Position numbers and translations under genes: made by a program
In this document: piece after piece, positions 15,625 to 23,741 of the stretch
Layout of the letters: every line of letters begins with the position of its first letter
Numbering within the stretch: the first letter of the stretch is position 1
NCBI RefSeq assembly: GCF_018829635.1
Contig: NZ_JAHKKG010000014.1
Span: forward strand, 1 to 64,000
DNA from: Paractinoplanes bogorensis
GTDB taxonomy: Bacteria > Actinomycetota > Actinomycetes > Mycobacteriales > Micromonosporaceae
Reading direction: 5' to 3'
Length of the DNA: 64,000 bases
The notes under the pieces: model-generated
What the model was told of the DNA's origin: nothing
Databases searched by the model: none
What the model saw: the letters and a program-made list of their open reading frames with translations, nothing else

Positions 15625-17313
15625 CTAACGCACGAAGCGTTCGCGGCGGACGGTCGGGCGGCGGCCGCGGATGGTGCTTCGCTGCATGGCCGCGATGACC
15701 ATGTCGGTGGCCTTCTCGGGGACCTCGACCAGGGCGAACCGGTCGGTGATCTGGATGGCGCCGATCTCGCGGGCGCTGAGGCCGGTCTCGCCGGTGATCG
15801 CGCCGACCAGGTCTTGCGGGCGTACGCCGGCGCGGCGGCCGATGCCGAAGAACAGGCGGGTCACGCCTGAGTCCAACGGGCGGGAGGACGGTCGGCGGTC
15901 GCGTCCGCCGGCGCCGGGGCGGTTGTCGCGGTTCTGCCCGCCGCGGCTGGTGGACACCGGGGCCGGGGTGGGGATCTCGTCCTCGTCGGTGTCGCCGCCG
16001 GCCGCCTCGTGCAGCAGCTTCACCGCGGCCAGGGCGACGTTCTCGACGTCGAACTCGTCGGTCAGCGAGTCGAGCACCACCCGGAACCGCTCGAGGTCGT
16101 CGGTCTCGAGGCTGGCCTGCAGCGCCGCCCGGGTCAGCTCGAGCCGCCGGGCCCGCAGGTCGGTGACCGTGGGCAGCTTCTCCAGGGTGATGCGCTGACC
16201 GGTGAGCCGCTCGATGGCCTTGAGCATGCGCTGCTCGCGCGGCTCGGCCAGGGTGATGGCGCAGCCCTCCCGGCCGGCCCGGCCCACCCGGCCGATGCGG
16301 TGCACGTACGCCTCGGGCGCCACCGGCACGTTGAAGTTGATGACGTGGGTGAGCTGGTCGACGTCCAGACCGCGGGCCGCCACGTCAGTAGCGACCAGCA
16401 ACTCGGTGCTGCCACTGCGCAGGCGGCCCATGACCCGGTCGCGCTGGTCCTGGCTCATGCCGCCGTGCAGGGCCTCGGCCCGGTAGCCCCGCCCGTTCAG
16501 GGTCTCGGTGACCGAGTCGACCTCTTCGCGGGTGCGGCAGAAGACAATCGCCGAGGTCGGCGCCTCCACGTCGAGGATCCGGCCCAGCGCAGCCGACTTG
16601 TGGGCCCGCGCCACGATGTAGGCGCTCTGCCGGACCAGCGGCACCTCGCCCGGCGTGGCGACCGCGCGGCCCATCGTGATGCGTTCCGGATCGCGCAGGT
16701 GCCGGCGGGCGATGCTGTCGATCCGGGGCGGCATCGTCGCGGAGAACAGCACCGTCTGCCGTTCCGTGGGGGTCTCGTCGAGAATCGCCTCGATGTCCTC
16801 GGCGAAGCCCATGTCCAGCATCTCGTCGGCCTCGTCGAGCACGACGGTGCGTACGTCGCCGAGCCGCAGGGTCTTGCGCTCGATGTGGTCGAGGACCCGC
16901 CCCGGCGTACCGACGACGACATCCACGCCACGCTGCAGGGCCTGCAGCTGACGCCCGATCGGCTGGCCGCCGTAGACCGGCAGAACCCGTACGCCCAGGT
17001 CGCGGCCGTAACGGTGGACGGCCTGGGACACCTGCTCGGCCAGTTCGCGGGTCGGCACCAGGATGAGCGCGGCCGGACCCGCGTCCCGCTTGCCCTCGGT
17101 GAACGTCTGCAACACCGGCAACGCGAACGCGGCCGTCTTGCCGGTGCCGGTGGCGGCCTGCCCCACCAGGTCACGGCCGGACACCAGCGACGGGATCGCC
17201 GCCTGCTGAATCGGCGTGGGCTCTTCGTACCCGAGGTTGGTCAGCGCGCGGAGCAGTTCCGCCCGCAACCCCAGCCCGGCGAAACCTGCCGCCGACTCGA
17301 CCTGCTCATCCAT
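15625..17313 (-). CDS. DEAD-box RNA helicase (DeaD/CsdA type)
   Basis: A 562-residue ATP-dependent RNA helicase. Motifs in order: Q motif (GYEEPTPIQQ), I ATGTGKT (54-60), Ia PTRELAEQ, II DEAD, III SAT, V ATDVAARGLD and VI HRIGRVGRAG. A basic, Gly/Arg-rich linker (RGGQNRDNRPGAGGRDRR) leads to a C-terminal DbpA-like RNA-binding domain (about 485-555, FFGIGRRAGVRPQDLVGAI). This layout is that of cold-shock/ribosome-assembly helicases of the DeaD/CsdA group. Monocistronic by context. Confidence 0.93.
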   Translation of the reverse strand: MDEQVESAAGFAGLGLRAELLRALTNLGYEEPTPIQQAAIPSLVSGRDLVGQAATGTGKTAAFALPVLQTFTEGKRDAGPAALILVPTRELAEQVSQAVHRYGRDLGVRVLPVYGGQPIGRQLQALQRGVDVVVGTPGRVLDHIERKTLRLGDVRTVVLDEADEMLDMGFAEDIEAILDETPTERQTVLFSATMPPRIDSIARRHLRDPERITMGRAVATPGEVPLVRQSAYIVARAHKSAALGRILDVEAPTSAIVFCRTREEVDSVTETLNGRGYRAEALHGGMSQDQRDRVMGRLRSGSTELLVATDVAARGLDVDQLTHVINFNVPVAPEAYVHRIGRVGRAGREGCAITLAEPREQRMLKAIERLTGQRITLEKLPTVTDLRARRLELTRAALQASLETDDLERFRVVLDSLTDEFDVENVALAAVKLLHEAAGGDTDEDEIPTPAPVSTSRGGQNRDNRPGAGGRDRRPSSRPLDSGVTRLFFGIGRRAGVRPQDLVGAITGETGLSAREIGAIQITDRFALVEVPEKATDMVIAAMQRSTIRGRRPTVRRERFVR

Positions 17314-17372
17314 GCCGACAACCCTAGGAGAACGGTCCCGCGCGTGCCCGGCCGGGCCAGGAATACGGGTGC

Positions 17373-17410
17373 GAGGCGCCGCCGGGGAGGACGGTCCCCG
17401 GCGGCGCCTC
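17373..17410 (-). terminator. Strong hairpin after the esterase gene
   Basis: A perfect 16-base stem: GAGGCGCCGCCGGGGA (17373-17388) pairs with TCCCCGGCGGCGCCTC (17395-17410) across a 6-base loop. It lies 44 bases past the stop of the minus-strand esterase and before the helicase gene. There is no U-tract, which is common for actinobacterial terminators. Confidence 0.75.
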
Positions 17411-17453
17411 GTGACCTGACCGGTGCGGGATCAGCCCGACACCCGGGCACCGG

Positions 17454-18767
17454 TCAGGCGGTGGAACACGCCGTGCCGTTGAGTGCGTAGCCACTCGGGG
17501 CGGCGTTGTTCCCGGTGTGGTTGGCCTGGAAGCCGATCGAGACCGAGGCACCGGGGGCGATCGTGCCGTTGTAGGACGCGTTGCGGGCGGTCACCTGGCC
17601 CGACGTGGGCGTGTAGGTGGCGTTCCAGCCCGAGGTGATGGTCTGGCCCGCGGCCAGCGTGAAGCCGAGCGACCAGCCGTTGATCGCCGTGGTGCCGGTG
17701 TTGGCGATGGTGAGCTGGGCGGTGAGGCCGGTGTTCCACGCCTGGACCGTCGACGTCACCTTGCACGTACCTCCCGTGGTGGGCGGCGGAGTCGTGGGAG
17801 GCGGAGTCGTGGGAGGCGGGGTCGTCGGCGGCGGAGTGGTCGGCGGGGTCGACGAGTCCAGGCCGAAGAAGGCGATCGCCAGCCGGGCCATGCCACTCAA
17901 CGGCAGGTTGTGGCCGACGCCGGCGACGCTGATGCCCTCGACCGGGGCCTGCACGGCCGAGGAGCCGTATCGCGTACGGGTCCAACCGCTCTGCGGTGTG
18001 TCGGTGAGCGCCGGCGTCTGGGAGACACCGAGCACGTTCGTCCACTGCTTGATCTCCTCACCGAAGTTCGGATACTGCAGCGTGCTGTCGGTGGTGCCGT
18101 GCATGACCTGCATACGCGGGCGCCGGCCGGTGTAGCCGGGGTAGGCCGCGCGCACCAGGTCGCCCCACGCCTGGGGAGTCTTGATGAGCTGGCCGGACGA
18201 GCAGGTGCTGTTCCACATCGAGCCGTCGGTGGTGGCGAAGCAGCCGAACGGCACGCCCATGAAGGCCGAGCCGGCCGCGAACACGTCCGGGTAGTCGCCG
18301 AGCAGGACGTTGGTCATCATCGCGCCCGACGAGGCGCCGGTGACGAAGGTGCGGTTGACGTCGGTGCTGTAGCGCTGTTGCACGTACCGGACCATCGAGA
18401 CGATGCCGGCCGGGTCGCTCGTGCTGTTGTGGGTGAGCGCGCCCGGCGTGGACACGTCGAAGCACTGGCCCGAGCGGGTGGCCGACGGGTAGATCACGAT
18501 GAAGCCGTACTGGTCGGCGAGCGAGGCGAACTCCGTACCGGAATAGAACGCCGGGCCCGTGCCGGTGCAGTAGTGCACCGCGACCAGCAGAGCGGGATTG
18601 GCGGCGAGACGGTCCGGGACGTACAGGTGCATGCGAAGGTTTGTGGGGTTGGCCCCGAAGCCGGTGACCTCCTGCAGCGAGGCGGCCTGGGCGGGCGAGG
18701 CGGGAGCGAGAAGCGCGAGACCGGCGACGGCGAGGAGGCCGACGACGGCACGCCAGATTTTGATCAT
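17454..18767 (-). CDS. Secreted CE1/LpqC-like esterase with CBM2
   Basis: A 437-residue secreted protein. A signal peptide covers about residues 1-29 (ending SPAQA). The catalytic part (about 30-322) is an alpha/beta hydrolase of the PHB-depolymerase/CE1 type, with nucleophile Ser146 in GASSG, Asp227 in HGTTDST and a likely His in GVGHN. A Thr/Pro linker of four TPPPT units joins it to a C-terminal cellulose-binding CBM2 (about 344-437, AWNTGLTAQLTI and SGWNATYTP). Acetylxylan or feruloyl esterase is most likely, given the CBM and the neighbouring xylanase; polyhydroxybutyrate depolymerase is less likely. Confidence 0.87.
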   Translation of the reverse strand: MIKIWRAVVGLLAVAGLALLAPASPAQAASLQEVTGFGANPTNLRMHLYVPDRLAANPALLVAVHYCTGTGPAFYSGTEFASLADQYGFIVIYPSATRSGQCFDVSTPGALTHNSTSDPAGIVSMVRYVQQRYSTDVNRTFVTGASSGAMMTNVLLGDYPDVFAAGSAFMGVPFGCFATTDGSMWNSTCSSGQLIKTPQAWGDLVRAAYPGYTGRRPRMQVMHGTTDSTLQYPNFGEEIKQWTNVLGVSQTPALTDTPQSGWTRTRYGSSAVQAPVEGISVAGVGHNLPLSGMARLAIAFFGLDSSTPPTTPPPTTPPPTTPPPTTPPPTTGGTCKVTSTVQAWNTGLTAQLTIANTGTTAINGWSLGFTLAAGQTITSGWNATYTPTSGQVTARNASYNGTIAPGASVSIGFQANHTGNNAAPSGYALNGTACSTA

Positions 18768-18786
18768 GGCAATCCCCGGGGTGATG

Positions 18787-18816
18787 CCGCGGGCGCCCGG
18801 TGGAAGGCGCCCGCGG
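18787..18816 (-). terminator. Hairpin between xylanase and esterase genes
   Basis: CCGCGGGCGCC (18787-18797) pairs perfectly with GGCGCCCGCGG (18806-18816) over the loop cggtggaa. It follows the xylanase stop by 13 bases and precedes the esterase start by 20. It could end the xylanase transcript or protect its 3' end. The same loop occurs in the hairpin at 20214-20254. Confidence 0.65.
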
Positions 18817-18829
18817 CCGGATTAAGAGG

Positions 18830-20182
18830 TCAGCGCGCCGTGCAGGTGGAGACGGACGGGCCGGTGCCCGTGCCCTGGAAGCCGAACTCGGTGCTGGCGC
18901 CGGCGTTGACCGAGCCGTTGTACGACACGTTGCTGAAGCTCGTCCCGCTGGCGCTCGCGTTCCACGAGTTGGTGACGGCGGCGCCGGACGGCAGGGTGAC
19001 GTTGACGGTCCAGCCGTTCAGCCGGCTCGCGCCCGCGGTGACCTTGACCGTGGCGACGAACCCCCCGTTCCACTGGTTCAGCGAGATCGTCGAGGTGCAG
19101 CCGGAACCGGACGGCGGCGGTGTCGTGGTGGTGGGCGGCGGCGGGGCGGTGGTCGTGGGCGGCGGCGTGCTGGTGCCGCTGTTCAAGGCGTCGAGGACGG
19201 CCGTGTACGCCGCCTTCTTGTTGCCGCTGCCGTCGAAGAGCAGCGGGGTGCCGCTGGCCCGCCACGAGTCCGAGTCACGGATGCCCCACACGGTGATGCC
19301 GTTGCAGCGGGTCACCGCCAGGCAGGCCCGGGTCACCGTGCCGAACGAGTTGGCCTGGGTCGTGCCCGAGCCCTCGATGTCGAGTTCGGTGATCTGCACG
19401 TCGACGCCCAGGTTGGCGAAGCGCTGCAGGTTGGCCTGGTAGTCCGAGGGCACCGGGGAGGCCGAGTTGAAGTGCGACTGGAAGCCGACGCAGTCGATCG
19501 GCACGCCGCGGGACTTGAAGTCCTGCACCATGGCGAAGACGGCGTTGCTCTTCGCGTTCTGGCCGTCGGTGTTGTAGTCGTTGTAGCAGAGCTTGGCGGC
19601 CGGGTCGGCGGCGCGGGCCGTACGGAAAGCGACCTCGATCCAGTCGTTGCCGGTGCGCTGCAGGTTGGAGTCGCGGCGGGCGCCCGTGCCGCCGTCGGCG
19701 AACGCCTCGTTGACCACGTCCCACGAGTCGATCTGGCCCTTGTAGTGGGTGGCGACCTGGGTGACGTGGTTGACCATGGCGTTGCGCAGGGCGGTGCCGC
19801 TGAGGTTCTGCGCCCACGACGGTTGCTGGGAGTGCCAGGCCAGCGCGTGACCGCGTACCTTGGCGCCGTTGGCCTTGGCCCGGGCCACGATCTGGTCGGC
19901 CGAGGTGAAGCTGAACTGGCCCTGGGTGGGCTCGGTGGCGTCCCACTTCATCTCGTTCTCGGGCGTGACCGAGTTGAACTCGCGGTTCAGGATGCCCGAA
20001 TAGGTGGCGTCGCTGAGTTTGTAGGCCGCGACGGCGGTGCCGAAGTAGCGGCCTTTCTCGGCCGCGGAGGCACCGAGCGTGGTGGCCGCGTTCGCCGTGG
20101 AGGTGACGGCCAGTGCGCCGCCCGCGACGAGCAGGCCGAGAGTTCCGGCGAGGATCAGCCGGCGTTTCGGGGAACGTTTCAT
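18830..20182 (-). CDS. Secreted GH10 endo-1,4-beta-xylanase with CBM2
   Basis: A 450-residue secreted xylanase. A signal peptide covers about 1-32 with a basic start (MKRSPKRR) and an ANA-A cleavage site. The GH10 domain (about 35-335) has acid/base Glu159 in DVVNEAF and nucleophile Glu266 in ITELDIEG, plus HALAWHSQ and the C-terminal GIRDSDSWR. A Thr/Pro linker leads to a CBM2 (about 362-450). It cleaves internal xylan bonds. GAAAGG precedes the ATG. With the esterase downstream it forms a xylan-debranching pair, and a CebR/CelR-like box upstream suggests induction by cello- or xylo-oligosaccharides. Confidence 0.95.
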   Translation of the reverse strand: MKRSPKRRLILAGTLGLLVAGGALAVTSTANAATTLGASAAEKGRYFGTAVAAYKLSDATYSGILNREFNSVTPENEMKWDATEPTQGQFSFTSADQIVARAKANGAKVRGHALAWHSQQPSWAQNLSGTALRNAMVNHVTQVATHYKGQIDSWDVVNEAFADGGTGARRDSNLQRTGNDWIEVAFRTARAADPAAKLCYNDYNTDGQNAKSNAVFAMVQDFKSRGVPIDCVGFQSHFNSASPVPSDYQANLQRFANLGVDVQITELDIEGSGTTQANSFGTVTRACLAVTRCNGITVWGIRDSDSWRASGTPLLFDGSGNKKAAYTAVLDALNSGTSTPPPTTTAPPPPTTTTPPPSGSGCTSTISLNQWNGGFVATVKVTAGASRLNGWTVNVTLPSGAAVTNSWNASASGTSFSNVSYNGSVNAGASTEFGFQGTGTGPSVSTCTAR

Positions 20183-20213
20183 TGCAGGTGCCTTTCGAGC
20201 TGCCAGAGGGGGA

Positions 20214-20254
20214 CGGCACGGCCCGCGGACGCCGGTGGAAGCGTCCGCGTGCCG
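20214..20254 (-). promoter_or_regulatory. Hairpin in the xylanase 5' untranslated region
   Basis: CGCGGACGC (20224-20232) pairs with GCGTCCGCG (20241-20249) over the loop cggtggaa, and CGGCA with TGCCG extend it past a bulge. It lies 32 bases upstream of the xylanase ATG, so it would be at the mRNA 5' region. Loop and part of the stem match the hairpin after the same gene. It may stabilise the mRNA; its role is unknown. Confidence 0.5.
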
Positions 20255-20351
20255 CTACAGCAGAAAGTGACCCGGATCGATCGAAACGTTAACGGCAAGT
20301 TCCGGAAACCACAACGCCCAATCTTGTTCACTATTGGCGCGGAGAGGCGAA

Positions 20352-20365
20352 TGGGCGCGCTCCCA
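20352..20365. promoter_or_regulatory. CebR/CelR-like operator
   Basis: TGGGCGCGCTCCCA differs by one base from TGGGAGCGCTCCCA, the palindromic operator of the LacI-family cellobiose repressors CebR (Streptomyces) and CelR (Thermobifida). It lies about 170 bases upstream of the xylanase start, in the 210-base gap behind the IclR gene. No LacI-type regulator gene is in this window. Confidence 0.65.
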
Positions 20366-20392
20366 TTAGATATTTATCGCCCAAATAGGACG

Positions 20393-21160
20393 CTACAGGC
20401 TCCGAAAGTTTCGGAGCTCGGCGTCGATGGCGGCGGTGGCCTCGAGCAGCGGGGGGAGCAGACGGCGCCGCATCACGTCGACCGTCGCGCGGGCCGCGTG
20501 CACCGAGACGTTGACGGCGCCCGCCACGACGCCGGCGCGGTCGTGGATCGGGGCGGCGATCGCCCTCAGGCCCTCCTCGAGTTCCTGGTCGACGATGGAC
20601 CAGCCCTGGTCGCGTACGCGGGAAAGCTCCTCCTCCAACGCCGCCGCCGAGGGGACCGTCTTGGCGGTCAAGCGGTGCAGCGTGACCCGGGTCAGGTAGG
20701 CGTCGAGCTCCGACGGGGGCAGCGCGGCCAGCATCACCCGGCCCATCGAGGTGGCGTAGGCGGGGAAGCGGGTGCCCAGGTTGATCGATACGGCCATGAT
20801 GCGGCTGGTCGGCACGCGGGCGATGTAGACGATGTCGTCGGCGTCCAGGATGGACAGCGAGGACGACTCGTGGACCTGGGACACGAGGCGTTCCAGGTGC
20901 GGGGCGGCGACGTCGGGCAGCGACAGGCTGGACAGGTAGGCGTATCCCAGCTCGAGCACGCGCGGTGTCAGGCGGAACAGGCGGCCGTCGGTGCGTACGT
21001 AGCCGAGGTCGGCCAGCGTCAGCAGGAAACGGCGGGCGGCGGCGCGGGTCAGGTCACAGATGCGGGCCACCTCGCTCAGCGTGAGCTCCGGGTGCTGCGC
21101 GTCGAACGCCCTGATCACGGCCAGTCCACGCTGGAGCGACTGGACGTGGTCCGAACTCAT
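20393..21160 (-). CDS. IclR-family regulator (PcaR/PobR branch)
   Basis: A 255-residue regulator. The helix-turn-helix is at about residues 18-45 (LTLSEVARICDLTRAAARRF), with the IclR ligand domain after about 80. It most resembles the pca-regulon subgroup (PcaR/PcaU/PobR), with INLGTRFPAYATSMGRVML. The ATG at 21158-21160 has AGGGTGG upstream; the longer reading into the divergent promoter is rejected. It is divergent from the ABC importer genes and probably controls them. Aromatic acid or a derivative is a reasonable ligand guess. Confidence 0.85.
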   Translation of the reverse strand: MSSDHVQSLQRGLAVIRAFDAQHPELTLSEVARICDLTRAAARRFLLTLADLGYVRTDGRLFRLTPRVLELGYAYLSSLSLPDVAAPHLERLVSQVHESSSLSILDADDIVYIARVPTSRIMAVSINLGTRFPAYATSMGRVMLAALPPSELDAYLTRVTLHRLTAKTVPSAAALEEELSRVRDQGWSIVDQELEEGLRAIAAPIHDRAGVVAGAVNVSVHAARATVDVMRRRLLPPLLEATAAIDAELRNFRSL

Positions 21161-21189
21161 CGGCCACCCTGTGAGATCGATAAAGATCG

Positions 21190-21231
21190 TTGACGTGACA
21201 CGGCCCACATCCTAGCGTTCTCTGTGAGAAC
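21190..21231 (+). promoter_or_regulatory. Promoter and overlapping operator of the ABC importer operon
   Basis: TTGACG (21190-21195) and TAGCGT (21213-21218) are 17 bases apart, a good vegetative promoter reading toward the importer genes. A perfect palindrome GTTCTC-TGT-GAGAAC (21217-21231) starts in the -10 box and covers the expected transcription start. This is the place where a repressor would bind; the divergent IclR protein is the likely one. Confidence 0.6.
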
Positions 21232-21268
21232 TTCTGTTCGCCATGCGCACACTACCGGAGGCAAGCGA

Positions 21269-22225
21269 ATGCGACGTTTCGTCACGGGGATAGCGGTAGC
21301 GGCTCTCCTCCTGTCCACTGCGGCCTGCGGATCATCAGGCGGAGAAACGGAGAGCGACGGCATCGACAAGGTCAAGGTCGGTGTCATCCCGATCATCGAT
21401 GTCGCCCCGATCTATCTCGGTCAGCAGAAGGGCTTCTTCAGCAACCGCAAGATCGAGGTCAGCATGGAGGCCGGTCAGGGCGGCGCGGCCATCGTGCCCG
21501 GTGTGGTCAGTGGCCAGTTCCAGTTCGGGTTCAGCAACATGACCTCGCTGCTCATCGCCCAGACCAAGAACGTGCCGATCAAGACGGTCGCGGCCGGCGT
21601 CGCGTCGACCGGTGAGCAGGGCAAGGACTTCGGCGGCGTGGTGGTCAAGGCGGACAGCCCGATCAAGACGGCGGCCGACCTGGCCGGCAAGAAGGTCGCG
21701 GTCAACACGCTCAAGAACATCGGCGACACCACCGTCCGCGAGTCGGTGCGCAAGGCGGGCGGCGACCCGAAGGGCATCCAGTTCGTCGAGATGCCGTTCC
21801 CCAACATGCCCGCCGGCCTGCAGGAGGGCCAGGTCGACGCGGCCTGGGCGGTGGAACCGCAGCTGACCCAGATCAAGGCGGCCGGCGGACGGCTGGTCGC
21901 GTCCAACTTCGTCGACGCGGCGCCCGGCCTGACCGTGGCCGCGTACTTCACCTCGACCAAGCTCGCGGGCGAGAACGCCGACCTGGTCAAGCGGTTCACC
22001 GAGGCGATCAACGAGTCGCTGGCGTACGCCGACAGCCACCCCGACGAGGTCCGCGCGATCATCGGCAGCTACACCAAGATCGACGAGAAGACCCGGGCCG
22101 ACGTGACCCTGCCCAAGTGGCCGACCGAGATCAACCAGGCTTCGGTCGAGACGCTGGCCAAGCTCGGCACGGGCGACGGCATCTTCGACGGCGCTACCCC
22201 TGACGTGGCGAAGCTGATGCCGTGA
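21269..22225 (+). CDS. ABC importer substrate-binding lipoprotein (NMT1/SsuA type)
   Basis: A 318-residue lipoprotein. The signal peptide ends in the lipobox LSTAAC, with Cys at about residue 20. The mature part is a two-lobed binding protein of the NMT1/TauA/SsuA/NrtA class (VGVIPIIDVAPIYLGQQKGF, then the NMT1-like domain). The ATG at 21269 follows GGAGG by seven bases; an upstream GTG at 21224 is rejected because it would put a charged tail before the signal peptide. Relatives bind sulfonates, nitrate, pyrimidine precursors or aromatic acids; the ligand is not evident. Confidence 0.85.
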   Translation: MRRFVTGIAVAALLLSTAACGSSGGETESDGIDKVKVGVIPIIDVAPIYLGQQKGFFSNRKIEVSMEAGQGGAAIVPGVVSGQFQFGFSNMTSLLIAQTKNVPIKTVAAGVASTGEQGKDFGGVVVKADSPIKTAADLAGKKVAVNTLKNIGDTTVRESVRKAGGDPKGIQFVEMPFPNMPAGLQEGQVDAAWAVEPQLTQIKAAGGRLVASNFVDAAPGLTVAAYFTSTKLAGENADLVKRFTEAINESLAYADSHPDEVRAIIGSYTKIDEKTRADVTLPKWPTEINQASVETLAKLGTGDGIFDGATPDVAKLMP

Positions 22226-22977
22226 GAGGCCTCCTCGGCCTGGCCGGACTGCTGGTGATCGTCGAGGCGCTGCCACGGTCCGGCCTGGTCGACGACGGCT
22301 ACCTGCCGCCGACCAGCCGGATCGTGGCGGCGCTGGGCGACGAGGTGGTCACGGCGGAGTTCTGGCAGGCGGTGGCCGACACCCTGACCGCGTGGGTGAT
22401 CGGCCTGGCCGTCGCGGTGGCGGCCGGTGTCGTCGTGGGTGTCGCGATCGGCGCGGTGCCGGTGCTGCGGGCCGCGACCTCGTCGACGATCGAGTTCCTG
22501 CGGCCGATCCCGTCGGTGGCGCTGATTCCCCTGGCCGTGCTGCTCTACGGCACCGACCTCGGCTCGACGTTGCTGCTCGTCGTCTACGCGGCCTTCTGGC
22601 AGGTGCTCGTGCAGGTTCTGTACGGCGTGGCCGACGTCGACCCGATCGCCGACGAGACCGCGCGCAGTTTCCGGTTCGGCGCGTGGGCCCGGATCCGGCA
22701 CGTGCTGTGGCCGACCGCCCTGCCGTATGTGTTCACCGGCGTCCGGCTCGCCGCATCGGTGGCCCTGGTGCTGGCGGTCACCGCCGAACTGGTCATCGGC
22801 GCGCCCGGCCTGGGCAAGATGATCGCCGTGGCGCAGACCTCCGGAGCGGTTCCCGACATGTACGCCCTGATCGCCGTCACCGGTCTGCTCGGCGTCGCCA
22901 TCAACCTGGCCGCCCGGGCGTTCGAGCGCCGGACATTGGCGTGGCACCAGTCCGTACGGGGAGAGGTTCCCGCATGA
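22222..22977 (+). CDS. ABC importer permease 1
   Basis: A 251-residue BPD_transp_1 permease with about six membrane helices. The EAA loop, which contacts the ATPase, is seen in DETARSFRFGAWARIRHVLWPTALPY (EAA-x3-G position). The GTG start overlaps the binding-protein stop by four bases. Its N-terminus is shorter than many SsuC proteins, beginning right at the first helix. Confidence 0.85.
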   Translation: MRGLLGLAGLLVIVEALPRSGLVDDGYLPPTSRIVAALGDEVVTAEFWQAVADTLTAWVIGLAVAVAAGVVVGVAIGAVPVLRAATSSTIEFLRPIPSVALIPLAVLLYGTDLGSTLLLVVYAAFWQVLVQVLYGVADVDPIADETARSFRFGAWARIRHVLWPTALPYVFTGVRLAASVALVLAVTAELVIGAPGLGKMIAVAQTSGAVPDMYALIAVTGLLGVAINLAARAFERRTLAWHQSVRGEVPA

Positions 22978-23738
22978 GGAAGGTTGCCTACGTCCTGGGG
23001 TTGCCCGTCGTCCTGTTCGCGGCCTGGTATCTGATCAGCGCGGGCAGCGAGAGCTTCTACGCTCCCCCGCTGCGCGACATCCTCGCCTCGTTCGGCCGCA
23101 CCTGGACCCTCGACCGGCTGCAGGCCGACGTGCTGCCCAGCCTGCTTCGCCTGACCGCGGGGTTCCTGCTGGCCGCGGTGATCGGCGTGGCTCTGGGCGT
23201 CGCCATCGGGCTCGGTCCGCGGCTGCGCGCCACGGTCGAGCCGGTGCTCGAGTTCTTCCGGGCGATCCCGCCACCCGTGCTGGTGCCGGTCATCATGCTC
23301 TTCGCCGGCATCGGGAACGGCATGAAGATCATCGTGATCGTGTTCGGTTGCGTGTGGCCGGTGCTGCTGAACACGGTCGAGGGTGTGCGGGCGGTGGACA
23401 GCGTGCAGCTCGACACCGCCAGGGCGTACGGGATAAACGGTTTTGATCGGATTCGGCGGGTGGTGCTGCCGTCGGCCTCCCCGCAGATCGCGGCCGGGCT
23501 GCGGCAGGCCCTGTCGATCGCGATCATCCTGATGGTGATCAGCGAGATGTTCGCGGCCAGCAACGGCCTCGGCTTCACCATCGTCCAGTTCCAGCGCAGC
23601 TTCGCCATACCCGAGATGTGGAGCGGGATCATCCTGCTCGGCCTGCTCGGGTTCGGGCTGTCGCTGCTCTTCCGGCTCGCCGAGGGGCGGGCCCTGCGCT
23701 GGTACCACGGCCTGCGCGCGGCTTCGAAAGGTCGTTGA
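22974..23738 (+). CDS. ABC importer permease 2
   Basis: A 254-residue permease of the same family, with about six helices and the EAA loop LDTARAYGINGFDRIRRVVL. The ATG at 22974 overlaps the stop of permease 1 as ATGA. Two different permeases suggest a heterodimeric channel, whereas most SsuC/TauC systems use one gene. Confidence 0.87.
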   Translation: MRKVAYVLGLPVVLFAAWYLISAGSESFYAPPLRDILASFGRTWTLDRLQADVLPSLLRLTAGFLLAAVIGVALGVAIGLGPRLRATVEPVLEFFRAIPPPVLVPVIMLFAGIGNGMKIIVIVFGCVWPVLLNTVEGVRAVDSVQLDTARAYGINGFDRIRRVVLPSASPQIAAGLRQALSIAIILMVISEMFAASNGLGFTIVQFQRSFAIPEMWSGIILLGLLGFGLSLLFRLAEGRALRWYHGLRAASKGR

Positions 23739-23741
23739 ACG

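Noticed and set aside
18800..21193. A 797-residue plus-strand frame over the xylanase and IclR genes
   Set aside because: It runs through two antisense genes and a regulatory region, is Gly/Arg/Val-biased and has no domain; the minus-strand genes have full motifs.
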